64,000 nucleotides of DNA from Deltaproteobacteria bacterium (GCA_021847245.1 JAJZUC010000001.1:103368-167367); one strand, 5' to 3'; counted from the stretch's first letter, positions 7,553 to 18,612 are shown. Notes: a model not told the origin generated them from the sequence alone. Made by a program: numbers and translations.

Positions 7553-10267
7553 ATGAGAATCGAGATGAACATACCCCTTAGCATCGCGTCATTTGCCCTG
7601 ATGGCGGTCTTGTCCGGCTGCGCCGGTGTCGGCCCTTCTCCGAAGGGGGGGGATCTGGTCGAGCAGGCCAAGGCTTCGGTCCTGCAGGATGTGCGGATTT
7701 CAGGTGAGGGGAAAAGGACCCTGGTGGCGATCGCCACCGACCGGCCGGTCGCCTATACCTTCTACATGAGCGAAAACCCCACGATGGCCGTGGTTGATCT
7801 TGCCCAGGTCGATCCGGGATCGGTTCACTTCCCGCTGGAGGTGAACAAGGGTGCCGTCAAGAAGATCGAGGCGGTGCGCCAGGGAGAGGGAGGGACGGCG
7901 ATGACCCGCCTGGAACTCTACCTGGCGAAGGGGGCGGATGTGACCGCGGCCCCCGATCCCAGCGACAAGAGAACTCTTCTGGTGACGGTAACCGCAGCCG
8001 AAGAGGTTCCTCCCGTGGCGGCCGCGACTCCGGCAGTCGAGGCGAAGACGGATACGCAGCAGGCGCTTGAGAAAACGAAACCTGCGGTTGCGGCGGCTTC
8101 GGCGGCAGTAACCCCGGTGCCGGCAGAAACTTCGGCAACTCCGGCTGAAGGCGCGAAGCAGCATGCCGCACCGGCACAGGCTGGTGCAAGCACGGTCACG
8201 GCAATCACTTCCGGGGACAATACCCTTGAGATCCAGGTCTCCGGCGGTGTGACGGAGTTCAAATCGTTCCGCCTCTCGAAGCCAGACCGGCTGGTCGTCG
8301 ATATCATGGGGGCGAAGGCGGGAATAGAGGCGAAGGTCGTTCCTCTGGACAGCCTTGGCGTCGGAACGGCGCGCATCGGGGCCTATCCCGAAAAGGTGCG
8401 GATCGTATTCGATTCCGCGCGCGGCCCGTTACCGCAACTGACTGTCGAAAAGAGTGAAGCCGGGCTGAAGATCGTTCCGGTTGCCGGCGCGTCCGAGACG
8501 GCCAAGGCTGTCCAGGTTTCTCCACCGGCCCCCTCGGTTTCGAAACCTGAGAAAAAAGCCGTTTCTCCAGCCGCAGCGAAAGCAGAACCTGCCCCGAGGG
8601 TAGCAAAACAGCCGGAGGTAAAGCACGCGGCCCGGGAGCATGCTGCCGTCGAGTCGATCGATTTCAGGGTGGACAATGGCGTGTCGCGTCTTCTCGTCTC
8701 GGTTTCCGGCGGCTGCGATGCCGAAAAGCCGGTCGGGACCGCCGACGGTCTGGCCCTGACCCTCAAAAACTGCACCCTCCCCGTCAAGTGGCAGCGCTTC
8801 CTCGACACAGGCGCCTTTGCCACTGTGGTCCAGAGGGTGACCCCGTACCAGGTGAAGACCAAGGGACGCAGCGACGTCAAGGTCCAGGTGAAGATGCGCC
8901 AGAGCGCCCCCTTCGAGCTTTCGCGCCGCGGAAACGTGATCGCCCTCGAAATCAAGAACCCGGCGGGACTCGAATCCGCCGCCGTGGAGAAGGAGCTGGC
9001 GGGGCCCGCCGGTCAGGCAATGCCCCAGACAATGCCAATAACGACCGAGGCCAAGCCGACCCAGAAAGTCTATACCGGCCGCCGCATCACCCTTGAGTTC
9101 TCCGATGCCGACATCAGGAAGATCTTCCAACTCATCGCCGAGGTGAGCAATCTCAACTTCCTGGTGGGCGACGACGTGACCGGCACCATCAGTATCAAGC
9201 TGGTAAACGTCCCCTGGGACCAGGCGCTGGATGTCATCCTCGAGAACAAGGGGCTCGGGATGCAGCGCGAGGGAAATATCGTCCAGATCAGGCCGAAGTC
9301 CAAGATCCAGACCTTGGCCGACGAAGAGCAGGCGATGAAGAAGGCCAAGGAAAAGGCCATGGAGCTTGAGACCAGTGTGTTTGATATCAATTTTGCCTCG
9401 GCAAGCGACGTGGTCACCCAATTCAACGCCCTCAAGAGCGACCGCGGTACGATCACGCAGGATGCCCGGACGAACAGGGTGATTGTCAAGGATATCGCAC
9501 CGGCCATCGAGGAGATGAAATTTCTCCTCAAGAATCTCGACATCCCGGAAAAGCAGGTTCTGATCGAGTCGCGCATTGTTGAAGCTACCTCGACGTTTAC
9601 CAGGGATCTTGGCGTGCAGTGGGGGATTCACTATAAAGACGGTACTGCTTCGCTGTTCGGGATAAACAAATTCGATACCGGGTTTGGGGGGATCGTGACG
9701 CCACCACCGTCGTCAGGCTTCTCCGATCCCGCAAGCGCCGGAGGTGCTGTTGGCATTTCCTTCGGGAAGCTTACCAGTAACGTCCAGGTCGATCTCCGTC
9801 TCTCTGCTGCTGCCACAGCCGGTCTGATAAAGATCGTATCATCGCCGAAGGTCGTTACCCTCAACAACAAAGCCGCCAAAATCTCCCAGGGCCAGTCGAT
9901 TCCGTACCAGACGACGTCCGCGGAGGGGACCAAGACCGAATTTGTCGAGGCTGCACTCACCCTTGAGGTAACCCCCCACATCACGGCTGATGGCAGCATC
10001 CTCATGAAGATCAAGGCCTCGAACAACTCCGCCGGCACCGGCACCCCGCCACCGATCAACAAGAAGGAAGCCACCACCGAACTGTTGGTTAAAAATGGGG
10101 AGACAACGGTCATTGGGGGTATATATGTGGATAGCGATACCGAGTCGAATCGCGGCGTGCCATTCCTGATGGATATCCCCTTGTTGGGGTGGATGTTTAA
10201 GTCCAATACCAAGAATAAGATCAAGACGGAGTTGCTGATTTTTATTACCCCTAAGCTTGTAAGTTGA
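7553..10267 (+). CDS. pilQ: type IV pilus secretin PilQ
   Basis: Outer-membrane secretin through which the pilus emerges, 904 residues. A lipobox LSGC near residue 23 suggests a lipidated form. Two AMIN domains (about 42-145 and 222-310) and a third AMIN-like segment (about 365-470) should bind peptidoglycan. Between them are Ala/Pro-rich linkers. STN/N0 is about 507-580 (ITLEFSDADIRKIFQLIAEV), N1 about 600-680, and the secretin barrel about 725-904, with VPFLMDIPLLGWMFKS and TELLIFITPKLV at the end, a typical secretin finish. At about 904 residues it is longer than the roughly 700-residue pseudomonad protein because of the extra AMIN domain and linkers. Confidence 0.95.
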   Translation: MRIEMNIPLSIASFALMAVLSGCAGVGPSPKGGDLVEQAKASVLQDVRISGEGKRTLVAIATDRPVAYTFYMSENPTMAVVDLAQVDPGSVHFPLEVNKGAVKKIEAVRQGEGGTAMTRLELYLAKGADVTAAPDPSDKRTLLVTVTAAEEVPPVAAATPAVEAKTDTQQALEKTKPAVAAASAAVTPVPAETSATPAEGAKQHAAPAQAGASTVTAITSGDNTLEIQVSGGVTEFKSFRLSKPDRLVVDIMGAKAGIEAKVVPLDSLGVGTARIGAYPEKVRIVFDSARGPLPQLTVEKSEAGLKIVPVAGASETAKAVQVSPPAPSVSKPEKKAVSPAAAKAEPAPRVAKQPEVKHAAREHAAVESIDFRVDNGVSRLLVSVSGGCDAEKPVGTADGLALTLKNCTLPVKWQRFLDTGAFATVVQRVTPYQVKTKGRSDVKVQVKMRQSAPFELSRRGNVIALEIKNPAGLESAAVEKELAGPAGQAMPQTMPITTEAKPTQKVYTGRRITLEFSDADIRKIFQLIAEVSNLNFLVGDDVTGTISIKLVNVPWDQALDVILENKGLGMQREGNIVQIRPKSKIQTLADEEQAMKKAKEKAMELETSVFDINFASASDVVTQFNALKSDRGTITQDARTNRVIVKDIAPAIEEMKFLLKNLDIPEKQVLIESRIVEATSTFTRDLGVQWGIHYKDGTASLFGINKFDTGFGGIVTPPPSSGFSDPASAGGAVGISFGKLTSNVQVDLRLSAAATAGLIKIVSSPKVVTLNNKAAKISQGQSIPYQTTSAEGTKTEFVEAALTLEVTPHITADGSILMKIKASNNSAGTGTPPPINKKEATTELLVKNGETTVIGGIYVDSDTESNRGVPFLMDIPLLGWMFKSNTKNKIKTELLIFITPKLVS

Positions 10268-10282
10268 TGAGAGGAGGAGATG

Positions 10283-10849
10283 ATGATTCGGACTTTGGTT
10301 AAATGTGTTGCCTTGGCGGGGGTTGCCTTCCTTGCTGGCTGTGGCAGCGAAGGAGGCAGCGGCGGTGGGCCGACCACATATCTTACGGTTGGTATCAAGA
10401 CGGGAACGTCGTCAGCGGCGTTTGTCACCTTTTCTTCGGCGACCAAATTCAGACCTGGCACACTCTCATTTGTGGTTAATTCTAATATCTACACGGGGGT
10501 CACTCCCTCCAATGTACAAATCACGAAACAGACTCTGAACTATACTCCTCTTCCGTTCGAAACCTATTCAGGGAGTAAACAGCGAATGTCTCCGACGTTC
10601 ACTACTCTCCCAGTGGTTAATCCCGTCCCTCTACTAATACCAGGGGGAAGTAACGGTGGACTTGATAACTATCCGGTGTTCAGTGCAAATGAGTTCGCTG
10701 AACTGGCGCCGCTTACCATAGGGGACCCTCGTTATTCGGGAAAACTTTTGCGGTATCAATTGGATATGAAATTCGAAGGATATGAAGTACAGACTAATGA
10801 ACCTGTTTCGGGTACAATAAATTCGTTGATACAAGTTATGACCCCATAG
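10283..10849 (+). CDS. lipoprotein of unknown function, last gene of the pil operon
   Basis: A 188-residue predicted lipoprotein with lipobox FLAGC near residue 20, then a Gly/Ser-rich tether. The mature part is rich in Ser, Thr and aromatic residues ([28 protein letters not shown]), resembling an immunoglobulin-like beta-sandwich. AGGAGG at 10272-10277 is 5 bases before ATG 10283 and only 2 before ATG 10280, so the later start is preferred. It begins 16 bases after pilQ and is followed by a terminator, so it is co-transcribed with the secretin. Family not recognised. A pilotin or secretin-associated role is conceivable from position alone. Confidence 0.75.
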   Translation: MIRTLVKCVALAGVAFLAGCGSEGGSGGGPTTYLTVGIKTGTSSAAFVTFSSATKFRPGTLSFVVNSNIYTGVTPSNVQITKQTLNYTPLPFETYSGSKQRMSPTFTTLPVVNPVPLLIPGGSNGGLDNYPVFSANEFAELAPLTIGDPRYSGKLLRYQLDMKFEGYEVQTNEPVSGTINSLIQVMTP

Positions 10850-10880
10850 AAAGTTGCCGCATTAATGCAGTTTTTCTTGA

Positions 10881-10910
10881 GGGCAGACATATCGTCTGCC
10901 CGACTTTTTT
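10881..10910 (+). terminator. intrinsic terminator closing the pil operon
   Basis: GGGCAGAC (10881-10888), loop ATATC, GTCTGCCC (10894-10901), then GAC and TTTTTT. The stem is a perfect 8 bp, and the element separates the pil operon from aroC. Confidence 0.9.
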
Positions 10911-10923
10911 AAAAGGAATGGTT

Positions 10924-12105
10924 ATGTTTCGTTACTTAACCGCGGGCGAATCCCACGGCCCGCAGCTGACGGCGATTCTTGAAGGAGTGCCGGCAGGGCT
11001 GAAACTGTCCGAGGAATTGATCAACAGGGACCTGGCGCGCCGGCAGGGAGGGTATGGCCGCGGCGGCAGGATGAAGATCGAGCGGGACGAGGTGCAGATC
11101 CTCTCCGGCGTCCGCTGGGGGGAGACCATCGGTTCACCCGTAACCCTCGTGGTGAGGAACCGGGACTGGCCGAACTGGGAAGAGAAGATGTCGCCCCACG
11201 AGCGGCATAGCGACGAGACGATCCGGGTAACCCGTTCGCGGCCGGGGCACGCCGACCTTCCCGGGGCCATGAAGTACTACCAGCGGGATGTGCGGAACAT
11301 CCTGGAACGTTCCAGTGCCCGCGAGACTGCCGTGCGGGTGGCGGTGGGGTCGGTTGCGAAGGCGTTTCTTGCGGCATTCGGCATCGAGGTGACCGGTTTC
11401 GTGTCGGAGGTTGGCGGGATCAAGGCCGAGCGCAAGCGGCTTTCGCTGGAGCGGATGAAAGAGCTGGCGGCGGGGTCGGAGCTTTTTACCTTTGACCCCA
11501 AGGCCGAGGAGCAGATGAAACGCTTTATCGACGGTGCCAAGGATGCGGGAGACACGGTCGGCGGGGTGGTGGAAGTCGTCGTGTCGGGGGTGCCGGTCGG
11601 GCTCGGCAGCCACGTGCAGTGGGATCGAAAGCTTGACGCCCGTCTTGCCATGGCGGTCATGAGCATCCAGGCGATCAAGGGGGTGGAGATCGGCATGGGC
11701 TTCGAGGCGTCCAGACGGCCGGGTTCCCGGGTCCATGACGAAATCTATTACGACTCGGCCAGGATAGCCCGCGGCGAGTCGTCGGGGTTCTTCCGCAAGA
11801 CCAACAACGCCGGCGGGATCGAAGGGGGAATTTCCAACGGGGAAGAGATCGTCGTCCGGGCCGCCATGAAGCCGATCCCGACCCTCTACAAGCCGCTTCG
11901 GTCCGTGGATCTGCTGACCAAGGAGCCGTTCGAGGCAACCGTCGAGCGTTCGGATTGCTGCGCGGTGCCGGCGGCGGCCGTGGTGGCCGAGTCGGTGGTC
12001 GCCGTGGAGATTGCCAACGCGGTTCTGGAAAAATTCGGCGGCGATTCCATGGCGGAAGTGCGCCGCAACTACGAATCCTACCTTGAGTATCTCCGCGCGT
12101 TCTAG
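10924..12105 (+). CDS. aroC: chorismate synthase
   Basis: Catalyses the last shikimate step, EPSP to chorismate, with reduced FMN. From ATG 10924 the protein has 393 residues and begins [12 protein letters not shown], the conserved N-terminus. Other signatures are [12 protein letters not shown] near 45, [13 protein letters not shown] near 107, [14 protein letters not shown] near 130, and the late [15 protein letters not shown] near 297. An in-frame ATG at 10918 touches the AAGGA ribosome site, so 10924 fits better. aroK starts one base after its stop. Confidence 0.97.
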   Translation: MFRYLTAGESHGPQLTAILEGVPAGLKLSEELINRDLARRQGGYGRGGRMKIERDEVQILSGVRWGETIGSPVTLVVRNRDWPNWEEKMSPHERHSDETIRVTRSRPGHADLPGAMKYYQRDVRNILERSSARETAVRVAVGSVAKAFLAAFGIEVTGFVSEVGGIKAERKRLSLERMKELAAGSELFTFDPKAEEQMKRFIDGAKDAGDTVGGVVEVVVSGVPVGLGSHVQWDRKLDARLAMAVMSIQAIKGVEIGMGFEASRRPGSRVHDEIYYDSARIARGESSGFFRKTNNAGGIEGGISNGEEIVVRAAMKPIPTLYKPLRSVDLLTKEPFEATVERSDCCAVPAAAVVAESVVAVEIANAVLEKFGGDSMAEVRRNYESYLEYLRAF

Positions 12106-12106
12106 C

Positions 12107-12616
12107 ATGAGGAACGTCATTCTCACCGGATTCATGGGGAGCGGCAAGAGCACGGTCGGGCAATGTCTCGCAATGCGGCTCGGCAGCCGCTATCTCGATC
12201 TCGACGCGCTCATCGTTTCGCAGGCGGGGGGCTCGATCAACGACATCTTCGCCCGATACGGCGAGCCGCATTTCCGACAGCTTGAGACCGAGGCGATCCG
12301 GAGCATTTCCGCCTGCGACGGTCTCGTCGTTTCCACCGGGGGAGGTGCGGTGATCTCGCCGGTCAACCGGGAACTCCTCCACGCCGCCGGCGTCGTCGTC
12401 AACCTCACGGCGAGCATCGAGGAAATCGCCGCCCGCCTTGCAAACGACACCGAGAGGCCGCTGCTCAGGGAGGGGAGGTCGCCCGAGCGGATCGCCGCCA
12501 TGCTGGCGGAGCGGGAGCCGATGTACGCCGACGCGGACTTGAGGATTGACACCACCGGCAAAAGCGTGGAAGATGTGGTGGCCGAAATTGCTCGTTTTCT
12601 GGAAGCGAAGGGGTAA
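12107..12616 (+). CDS. aroK: shikimate kinase
   Basis: Phosphorylates shikimate at O3 with ATP; 169 residues. The Walker A loop is [12 protein letters not shown] near residue 7. The shikimate-binding Asp is in LDLDALI, and STGGGAV near 80 is the glycine-rich substrate loop. The lid contains ERPLLREG with its conserved Arg. It sits between aroC and aroB with spacings of 1 and 2 bases, so the three are almost certainly one translationally coupled unit. Confidence 0.95.
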   Translation: MRNVILTGFMGSGKSTVGQCLAMRLGSRYLDLDALIVSQAGGSINDIFARYGEPHFRQLETEAIRSISACDGLVVSTGGGAVISPVNRELLHAAGVVVNLTASIEEIAARLANDTERPLLREGRSPERIAAMLAEREPMYADADLRIDTTGKSVEDVVAEIARFLEAKG

Positions 12617-12618
12617 GG

Positions 12619-13701
12619 GTGGAGACGCTACGGGTCAGTCTTGGGAAAAGGAGCTATGACATCCGCGTCGGAGGAGGAATCCTCGACGGCGTGGGAACAA
12701 TCTGCCGTGATCTGGGGCTTGGCCGCCATGCTGCCGTCGTCACCAACACGACGGTCGGGCCGCTCTACTACGAGCGCGTTGCCGTCTCCCTGGCCGCTGC
12801 CGGCTTTACCCCCTGCCGCATCGAGGTCCCCGACGGCGAGGAGTACAAGAACAGCGCGATCCTGAACGGCATTTATGATGAGCTTATTGCTGCCGGCCTG
12901 ACCCGCGACGCGTTCATTGTGGCGTTGGGCGGGGGGGTGGTGGGTGATATGGCCGGTTTTGCCGCCGCCACCTTTTTGCGCGGCGTGCCGTTCGTCCAGG
13001 TGCCGACCACGCTCCTGGCCCAGGTCGACAGCAGTGTCGGCGGGAAAACCGGGATCAATCACCCCCGCGGGAAGAATCTGATCGGCGCCTTTTACCAGCC
13101 GCGGGGGGTGGTCATCGACGTGGAAACCCTTGCCACCCTCCCGGAGCGGGAGTACCTCGGGGGGATGGCGGAGGTCGTGAAGTACGGGGCGGTTCTCGAC
13201 CCCGAGTTCTTTTCCTTTCTCGAGAGCAATGCGTCCCGCCTCCTGGCGCGCGAGCGGGACCCCCTTGTCAGGGTCATCGGAAGGTCGGTGGGGCTCAAGG
13301 CCATGGTGGTGGAGAAGGACGAGTGCGAAGCGGGGCTGCGCGCCGTTCTCAACTACGGCCATACCCTCGGGCATGCCGTCGAGACGCTGACCGGTTACAC
13401 CCGTTTTCTCCACGGGGAGGCGGTGGCCATCGGCATGGTGCAGGCGGCGAAGGTGGCCGAGGCGCGCGGGTTGGCGACGCCGGCGGACACCCGGCGCATC
13501 GTTTCGCTCCTCGGGGCTCTGGGGCTGCCGACGGAACTTCCGGAATTCTCCGCCGCCGAGTATCGCGAGGCGCTGCTGCGGGACAAGAAATCGCGCGACG
13601 GGGGGCTTGACTTCGTGCTCAACCGGGGAGTCGGCGATCATGCGATCGTAAGACTTTCCGACCTTTCCGAGGTACTGGAAACATGCGGCATCGGGAGGTG
13701 A
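12619..13701 (+). CDS. aroB: 3-dehydroquinate synthase
   Basis: NAD- and metal-dependent cyclisation of DAHP to 3-dehydroquinate; 360 residues with a GTG start. Seen: [19 protein letters not shown] near 105 (NAD-binding turn), [20 protein letters not shown] near 135, the metal ligands EVVKYG near 190 and [12 protein letters not shown] near 245, then a third His in [11 protein letters not shown]. It is the third gene of aroCKB. A TPR gene starts 3 bases after its stop. Confidence 0.97.
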   Translation: METLRVSLGKRSYDIRVGGGILDGVGTICRDLGLGRHAAVVTNTTVGPLYYERVAVSLAAAGFTPCRIEVPDGEEYKNSAILNGIYDELIAAGLTRDAFIVALGGGVVGDMAGFAAATFLRGVPFVQVPTTLLAQVDSSVGGKTGINHPRGKNLIGAFYQPRGVVIDVETLATLPEREYLGGMAEVVKYGAVLDPEFFSFLESNASRLLARERDPLVRVIGRSVGLKAMVVEKDECEAGLRAVLNYGHTLGHAVETLTGYTRFLHGEAVAIGMVQAAKVAEARGLATPADTRRIVSLLGALGLPTELPEFSAAEYREALLRDKKSRDGGLDFVLNRGVGDHAIVRLSDLSEVLETCGIGR

Positions 13702-13703
13702 CC

Positions 13704-14696
13704 GTGGGCAACGAGACAGAATCTTTCTGGAGCGACATCAAGCGGTACGAGGATATCCTCGGCCGGGATGCGGGATCGTATTGTTTCGCCCCCCTTTCCG
13801 AACTCTATCGCAGGGTCGGGCTCCTTGACGATGCCATCAGCACCGCCCGCAAGGGGATCGAGCTCCACCCCGAGTATGTGGGTGGCTATATGGCCCTCGG
13901 AAGGGCCTGCTTCGAAAAGGGGGAAAAGGCCGAAAGCCGCCAGGCATTCGAGAAGGTAGTTCGCGTGACACCCGACAATCTGATGGCTCAGAAGCTTCTG
14001 AGCCAACTCTACCTGGGTGCCGGCGAGGCCGAGAGGGCCCGCGCAAGTCTCGAGGCGGTCCTCGTTCTGAACCCCGAAGACCTGGAGAGCAAGATCGCCC
14101 TCGAAGCGCTGACCCGCGCGGCAGATCGGGAGTTTCAGCCCGATGACGAACTTTTTCCCGGCGGTGAGGAGAGGGGGGAGAGCGGGGACGGTGGAGAGGT
14201 CATGGACGAGTTTCTCCTCGAAGAGGCCGAGATCGTCGAGGAGCTGACGGATGAGCTCTTTGACGGGGAACTGCCGGTGGATGATACGGAGGCGGCGGAG
14301 GATGCGCTGACTGCGGGCGGGGAAGCGGCAGGGCCGGAAGAGGGGGGAGTTCCCCTGGCATCGGCGACCATCGCCGAATTGTACGTCTCCCAGGGGTTCC
14401 TGAAAAAGGCGCTGAAGATCTACCGTGATCTCTCCGATGCCGATCCTGACAATATCGAGCTGAGAGACAGGCTCGTGGAGCTCAAGCTCCGGATTGACGA
14501 GGACGAGGCCCGGGCCAGGGAAAATGCACTCTCCGAAACGGTGATCCCGGATTTTCCGTTTGATAAGGATGCAGTGTCGTCTCAGCCGCTGGCCGAGCCA
14601 TTGCCGGAGGTAGCCGAAAGAGATGTGGTGACCACGCTGGAAGGGTGGCTCGAAAACGTCGGGAGGATGCGCGCATGCCGTTCAGGGAAACGCTGA
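13704..14696 (+). CDS. TPR-repeat protein in the aro operon
   Basis: About 330 residues from GTG 13704, which has GGGAGG at 13693-13698; an earlier ATG at 13683 would overlap aroB. The N-terminal half has TPR units (YCFAPLSELYRRVGLLDDAI, VGGYMALGRACFEKGEKAES, AQKLLSQLYLGAGEAERARA). A very acidic middle segment (about 150-210) probably is disordered. A last TPR (IAELYVSQGFLKKALKIYRDL) is followed by a helical tail. It overlaps the next gene, a Roadblock/LC7 protein, by 22 bases, so the two products may form a complex. No enzyme domain is visible. Confidence 0.8.
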   Translation: MGNETESFWSDIKRYEDILGRDAGSYCFAPLSELYRRVGLLDDAISTARKGIELHPEYVGGYMALGRACFEKGEKAESRQAFEKVVRVTPDNLMAQKLLSQLYLGAGEAERARASLEAVLVLNPEDLESKIALEALTRAADREFQPDDELFPGGEERGESGDGGEVMDEFLLEEAEIVEELTDELFDGELPVDDTEAAEDALTAGGEAAGPEEGGVPLASATIAELYVSQGFLKKALKIYRDLSDADPDNIELRDRLVELKLRIDEDEARARENALSETVIPDFPFDKDAVSSQPLAEPLPEVAERDVVTTLEGWLENVGRMRACRSGKR

Positions 14697-15037
14697 AGGG
14701 GCTCGTCGAAAGCGTCGACGGAGGGCTAGGGGCGGTCATCATGGGGTATGACGGCATCGCCATCGATCAGTTTCTGGTGGATGATGCCGGCATGGACCTG
14801 CACCTGATGGCCGTTGAGTACGCAACCGTCATCAAGGAGGTAAAACGGACGGTCGAGGTGCTCGGCACCGGAGACATGGAAGAGGTGACGGTCAACACCG
14901 GCCGGACGCGGATACTTGTGCGGACCATCAACGACGACCTGTTCCTGCTTCTGACCCTCCACCACGACGGCAATTGCGGCAAGGGTCGCTATCTTCTGCG
15001 TCGCGCCACGCCGCTCTTGCGTGACAGCCTTTCCTGA
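14675..15037 (+). CDS. Roadblock/LC7-domain protein (MglB-like)
   Basis: A 120-residue protein made of one Roadblock/LC7 domain: an N-terminal helix FRETLKGLVESVDG, strand GAVIMGYDGIAI, then the ATVIKEVKRTVEVL helix and the C-terminal strands TRILVRTINDDLFLLLTL. Proteins of this fold, such as MglB, act as dimeric regulators of small Ras-like GTPases. No MglA-like GTPase is in the window. ATG 14675 has GGGAGG 8 bases upstream and lies inside the end of the TPR gene, a coupling arrangement. With a pilus operon nearby, a polarity role is possible but unproven. Confidence 0.8.
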   Translation: MPFRETLKGLVESVDGGLGAVIMGYDGIAIDQFLVDDAGMDLHLMAVEYATVIKEVKRTVEVLGTGDMEEVTVNTGRTRILVRTINDDLFLLLTLHHDGNCGKGRYLLRRATPLLRDSLS

Positions 15038-15085
15038 GCCGTCGCTTCTCTTGTCGGCAGATTTCGATGATCGAGGACCCATCCC

Positions 15086-15538
15086 ATGAAGATACTGGTT
15101 GTGCATGGCCCTAACCTGAATATGCTCGGCCGGCGGGAGCCGGGCATTTACGGCACGGTTACCCTCGACGGCATCAATGAGGCACTTTCGCGACTGGCGC
15201 TGGAGCTGGGGTGCGAGCTGGCCTTTTTTCAGTCGAATTCCGAAGGGGCACTGATCGATGCGATTCAGGGGGCGGCCGACAGCTGCGACGGTATCCTGAT
15301 CAACCCCGCCGCCTACACCCATACGAGCGTTGCCATCCGCGATGCCCTTGCGGCAGCCGCCCTCCCGGCGGTGGAGGTGCATCTCTCCAATATCCATCGC
15401 CGCGAACCGTTTCGCCACGTGAGTCTCAGCGCACCGGTGGCGGTCGGTCAGATTGCCGGATTCGGCCTGGAGAGTTATCTGCTGGGGCTGCGCGCCCTTT
15501 TTAGTCACATTGAAAAAGAGATTGTCACAAAGGCGTGA
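15086..15538 (+). CDS. aroQ: 3-dehydroquinate dehydratase, type II
   Basis: Dehydrates 3-dehydroquinate to 3-dehydroshikimate by the anti-elimination route; 150 residues, the usual dodecameric type II length. Motifs: [19 protein letters not shown] at 5-23 (flexible lid with the catalytic Arg and Tyr), [15 protein letters not shown] near 50, [16 protein letters not shown] near 75 and [15 protein letters not shown] near 97 with the catalytic His. Together with aroC, aroK and aroB it gives four of the seven shikimate steps in this cluster. Confidence 0.95.
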   Translation: MKILVVHGPNLNMLGRREPGIYGTVTLDGINEALSRLALELGCELAFFQSNSEGALIDAIQGAADSCDGILINPAAYTHTSVAIRDALAAAALPAVEVHLSNIHRREPFRHVSLSAPVAVGQIAGFGLESYLLGLRALFSHIEKEIVTKA

Positions 15539-15540
15539 TC

Positions 15541-16608
15541 ATGCTAAAAGACAGGTTCGTCAAGGCCCGGGGATTCGCGGAAAAACACGAGGTTGATGCC
15601 ATCGTGTTTTTTAGCATGAGCAACGTGCGCTATCTCTCGGGCTTTACTGGCAGTGATGGGGCAATCGTCCTCGGCATGGATGGTGCGTGGTTTCTGACCG
15701 ACTCGCGCTACACCACCCAGGCATCCCTGGAGGTGGTCGGGATCGAGACGATCGAGTACCGGACCAAGCTAGACGGTATTGCCTCCCTGGTTTCCGAACG
15801 GGGATTTCGTCGGCTCGGTTTCGAGGCCGAGCAGACAACGGTTGCGACGCTGAATGCCCTTGCGGAGAAGCTGCCGGCGGTCGAACTGGTGGCGGTTGGC
15901 GAAGAGCTTTCCCTCCTGAGGCTGGTCAAGAACTCCCGCGAGCTGGAGGTTCTCGGGGAGGCCGCACGGATCGCCTCCGAGACGCTGTTGGCCTCCCTTG
16001 CCTCGCTTGGGCCGGGGATTACGGAGCGTGACTATGCGCTGGAGCTCGAATTCGCCATGCGGCGTGCAGGGGCCGACGACAAGTCGTTCGATTTCATCGT
16101 CGCCTCGGGGGAGCGGGGGGCCCTTCCCCACGGCAGAGCCAGCGACAAGGTCATCGAGCGCGGAGAGCTGGTCACCATAGATTTCGGCGCCGTCTACGGC
16201 GGATATCATTCCGACGAAACCGTAACGGTGGCCGTCGGCGAGGCCGATCCCCGACAACGGGAAATCTACGGCATTGTCAAAGATGCCCATGACCGGGCGC
16301 TGGCGGCGGTGAGGCCGGGAGTCGCGTTCCGGGAGCTCGATTGTCTTGCGCGCGATTACATAGCGGAGAAGGGATACGGTCCTTATTTCGGGCACGGCCT
16401 CGGCCACGGCGTGGGACTTGACGTCCACGAGAAACCGGTCGTTTCCCCCCGCGGCGAGGGGGTCGCGGAGGAAGGAATGGTTTTCACCATCGAGCCGGGA
16501 ATCTATATCCCAGGGTGGGGGGGAGTGAGGATCGAGGATACGGTCGTCGTGACGGCCGACGGTTTTCGGCTCCTGACGCGGGTCCCCAAGGAGCTCATGA
16601 CGGTGTAA
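15541..16608 (+). CDS. M24-family Xaa-Pro aminopeptidase
   Basis: Cleaves N-terminal residues ahead of proline; about 355 residues with a creatinase-like N-terminal domain (1-130) and the pita-bread catalytic domain. Dinuclear metal ligands can be seen: D in [16 protein letters not shown] (two Asp), H in [16 protein letters not shown] in [11 protein letters not shown] and E in [12 protein letters not shown] 15535 overlaps aroQ, but ATG 15541 has AAAGG at a better distance. In many bacteria this gene lies between aroQ and accB or efp, which agrees with the neighbours here. Confidence 0.93.
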   Translation: MLKDRFVKARGFAEKHEVDAIVFFSMSNVRYLSGFTGSDGAIVLGMDGAWFLTDSRYTTQASLEVVGIETIEYRTKLDGIASLVSERGFRRLGFEAEQTTVATLNALAEKLPAVELVAVGEELSLLRLVKNSRELEVLGEAARIASETLLASLASLGPGITERDYALELEFAMRRAGADDKSFDFIVASGERGALPHGRASDKVIERGELVTIDFGAVYGGYHSDETVTVAVGEADPRQREIYGIVKDAHDRALAAVRPGVAFRELDCLARDYIAEKGYGPYFGHGLGHGVGLDVHEKPVVSPRGEGVAEEGMVFTIEPGIYIPGWGGVRIEDTVVVTADGFRLLTRVPKELMTV

Positions 16609-16676
16609 TGCCTGCTCCGCCTTCCCGCCCGGGCGGGAAGACGGGGAGTACAATTACGGAAAAAGGAGAGGACGGA

Positions 16677-17153
<477 letters not shown>

Positions 17154-17166
17154 GCATTGGGCGCCA

Positions 17167-17252
17167 GGCTGCAGGCTAAAGGCTGAAGGGAAACCTACCT
17201 GCCCTGCTAGCCCTCGGACTTCAGCCTCCAGCCTTCAGTCTTCAGCCTTTTT
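17167..17252 (+). repeat. inverted arrays of a GGCTGAA-type heptad between accB and accC
   Basis: Left arm: GGCTGCA, GGCTAAA, GGCTGAA at 17167-17187, then GGG. Right arm: TTCAGCC, TCCAGCC, TTCAGTC, TTCAGCC at 17220-17247, then TTTTT. The right arm is the reverse complement of the left unit, so the RNA can fold into a long slipped hairpin ending in a U run. It may act as a partial terminator or a stabilising structure inside the accBC transcript. Confidence 0.75.
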
Positions 17253-17268
17253 CGTACGGAGATCTTAC

Positions 17269-18609
17269 ATGTTCCACAAAGTACTCATCGCAAACCGCGG
17301 GGAGATTGCCCTGCGCGTGATCCGGGCCTGCAAGGAGCTCGGCATCAAGACGGTGGCCGTCTACTCCACCGCCGACAGGGAGTCCCTCCATGTGAAGCTC
17401 GCCGACGAGAGCGTCTGCATCGGTCCGGCCCCCAGTCTGCAGAGCTATCTCAATATCAACGCCATCATTGCGGCGGCGGAGCTGACCGACGCCGAGGCGA
17501 TCCATCCCGGCTACGGCTTCCTTTCGGAAAATGCCGCCTTCGCCGAGATCTGCGAGAACTGCGGCATCACCTTCATCGGCCCTTCCTCTCGCAGCATGAG
17601 GGTCATGGGGGACAAGATCAGCGCCCGGCAGGCGGTGATCAAGGAAGGGGTTCCCATCCTCCCCGGCACCAAGGAGGGGGTCAACGACGTCAACGAAGCG
17701 ATCAAGATCGCCAAGAAGATCGGCTTCCCGGTGATCATCAAGGCGACTGCCGGCGGGGGGGGGCGGGGCATGAAGATCGTCCATTCGCCGGCCGCCCTTC
17801 CCAACGCCTTTGCCACCGCCCGCGCCGAAGCCCAGGCGGGATTCGGAAACCCCGAGGTCTACATCGAGAAGTACTGCGAACAGCCCCGTCACGTCGAGAT
17901 CCAGGTGATGGCCGACAAGCACGGCAACGTGATCCATCTCGGCGAACGCGACTGCTCCATTCAGCGCCGGCACCAGAAGATCATCGAGGAGGCGCCCTGC
18001 CCCGTAATGACGCCCGAGCTGCGCAAGGCGATGGGGGACGCCGCGGTCAAGGCGGCGAAGTCGGTCGGCTACGACAGCGTCGGCACGGTGGAGTTCCTTC
18101 TCGACAAGAACCGCGATTTCTACTTCATGGAGATGAATACCCGCGTCCAGGTCGAGCATCCGGTCACCGAGATGGTCACCGGCATCGATATCGTCCGGGA
18201 ACAGATCCGCTCGGCGGCCGGCCTGAAGCTGCGCTACAAGCAGAGCGACATCAAGATCCACGGCCACTCCATCGAGTGCCGGGTCAACGCCGAGGACCCG
18301 GTGAAGTTTACTCCCTCGCCGGGGAAGATCACAGGCTATCACACCCCGGGGGGGCTCGGGGTGAGGGTCGATTCCTTTGTCTACGACCAGTACTCGGTCG
18401 TTCCGCACTACGACTCGCTCGTCTCCAAGCTGATCGTGCATGCGGACACCCGCGAGGATGCGATCCGCCGGATGGCCCGGGCCCTTGACGAGTACATCAT
18501 CGAGGGGATCAAGACGACGATCCCGTTCCACAAGCGGATCATGGCCAACAAGGATTTCATGGAAGGAAACATCGACACCGGTTTCCTGGAGAGGATTGTG
18601 CTGGAGTAG
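17269..18609 (+). CDS. accC: biotin carboxylase of acetyl-CoA carboxylase
   Basis: ATP-dependent carboxylation of biotin on AccB; 446 residues, full length. The N-terminal domain starts [23 protein letters not shown]-grasp features are [14 protein letters not shown] near 160, [18 protein letters not shown] near 200, [18 protein letters not shown] near 277 (metal-binding Glu pair) and [15 protein letters not shown]. The C-terminal domain has [13 protein letters not shown]. It forms the accBC unit with the gene upstream; gcvH begins 3 bases after its stop. Confidence 0.97.
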   Translation: MFHKVLIANRGEIALRVIRACKELGIKTVAVYSTADRESLHVKLADESVCIGPAPSLQSYLNINAIIAAAELTDAEAIHPGYGFLSENAAFAEICENCGITFIGPSSRSMRVMGDKISARQAVIKEGVPILPGTKEGVNDVNEAIKIAKKIGFPVIIKATAGGGGRGMKIVHSPAALPNAFATARAEAQAGFGNPEVYIEKYCEQPRHVEIQVMADKHGNVIHLGERDCSIQRRHQKIIEEAPCPVMTPELRKAMGDAAVKAAKSVGYDSVGTVEFLLDKNRDFYFMEMNTRVQVEHPVTEMVTGIDIVREQIRSAAGLKLRYKQSDIKIHGHSIECRVNAEDPVKFTPSPGKITGYHTPGGLGVRVDSFVYDQYSVVPHYDSLVSKLIVHADTREDAIRRMARALDEYIIEGIKTTIPFHKRIMANKDFMEGNIDTGFLERIVLE

Positions 18610-18612
18610 CGT

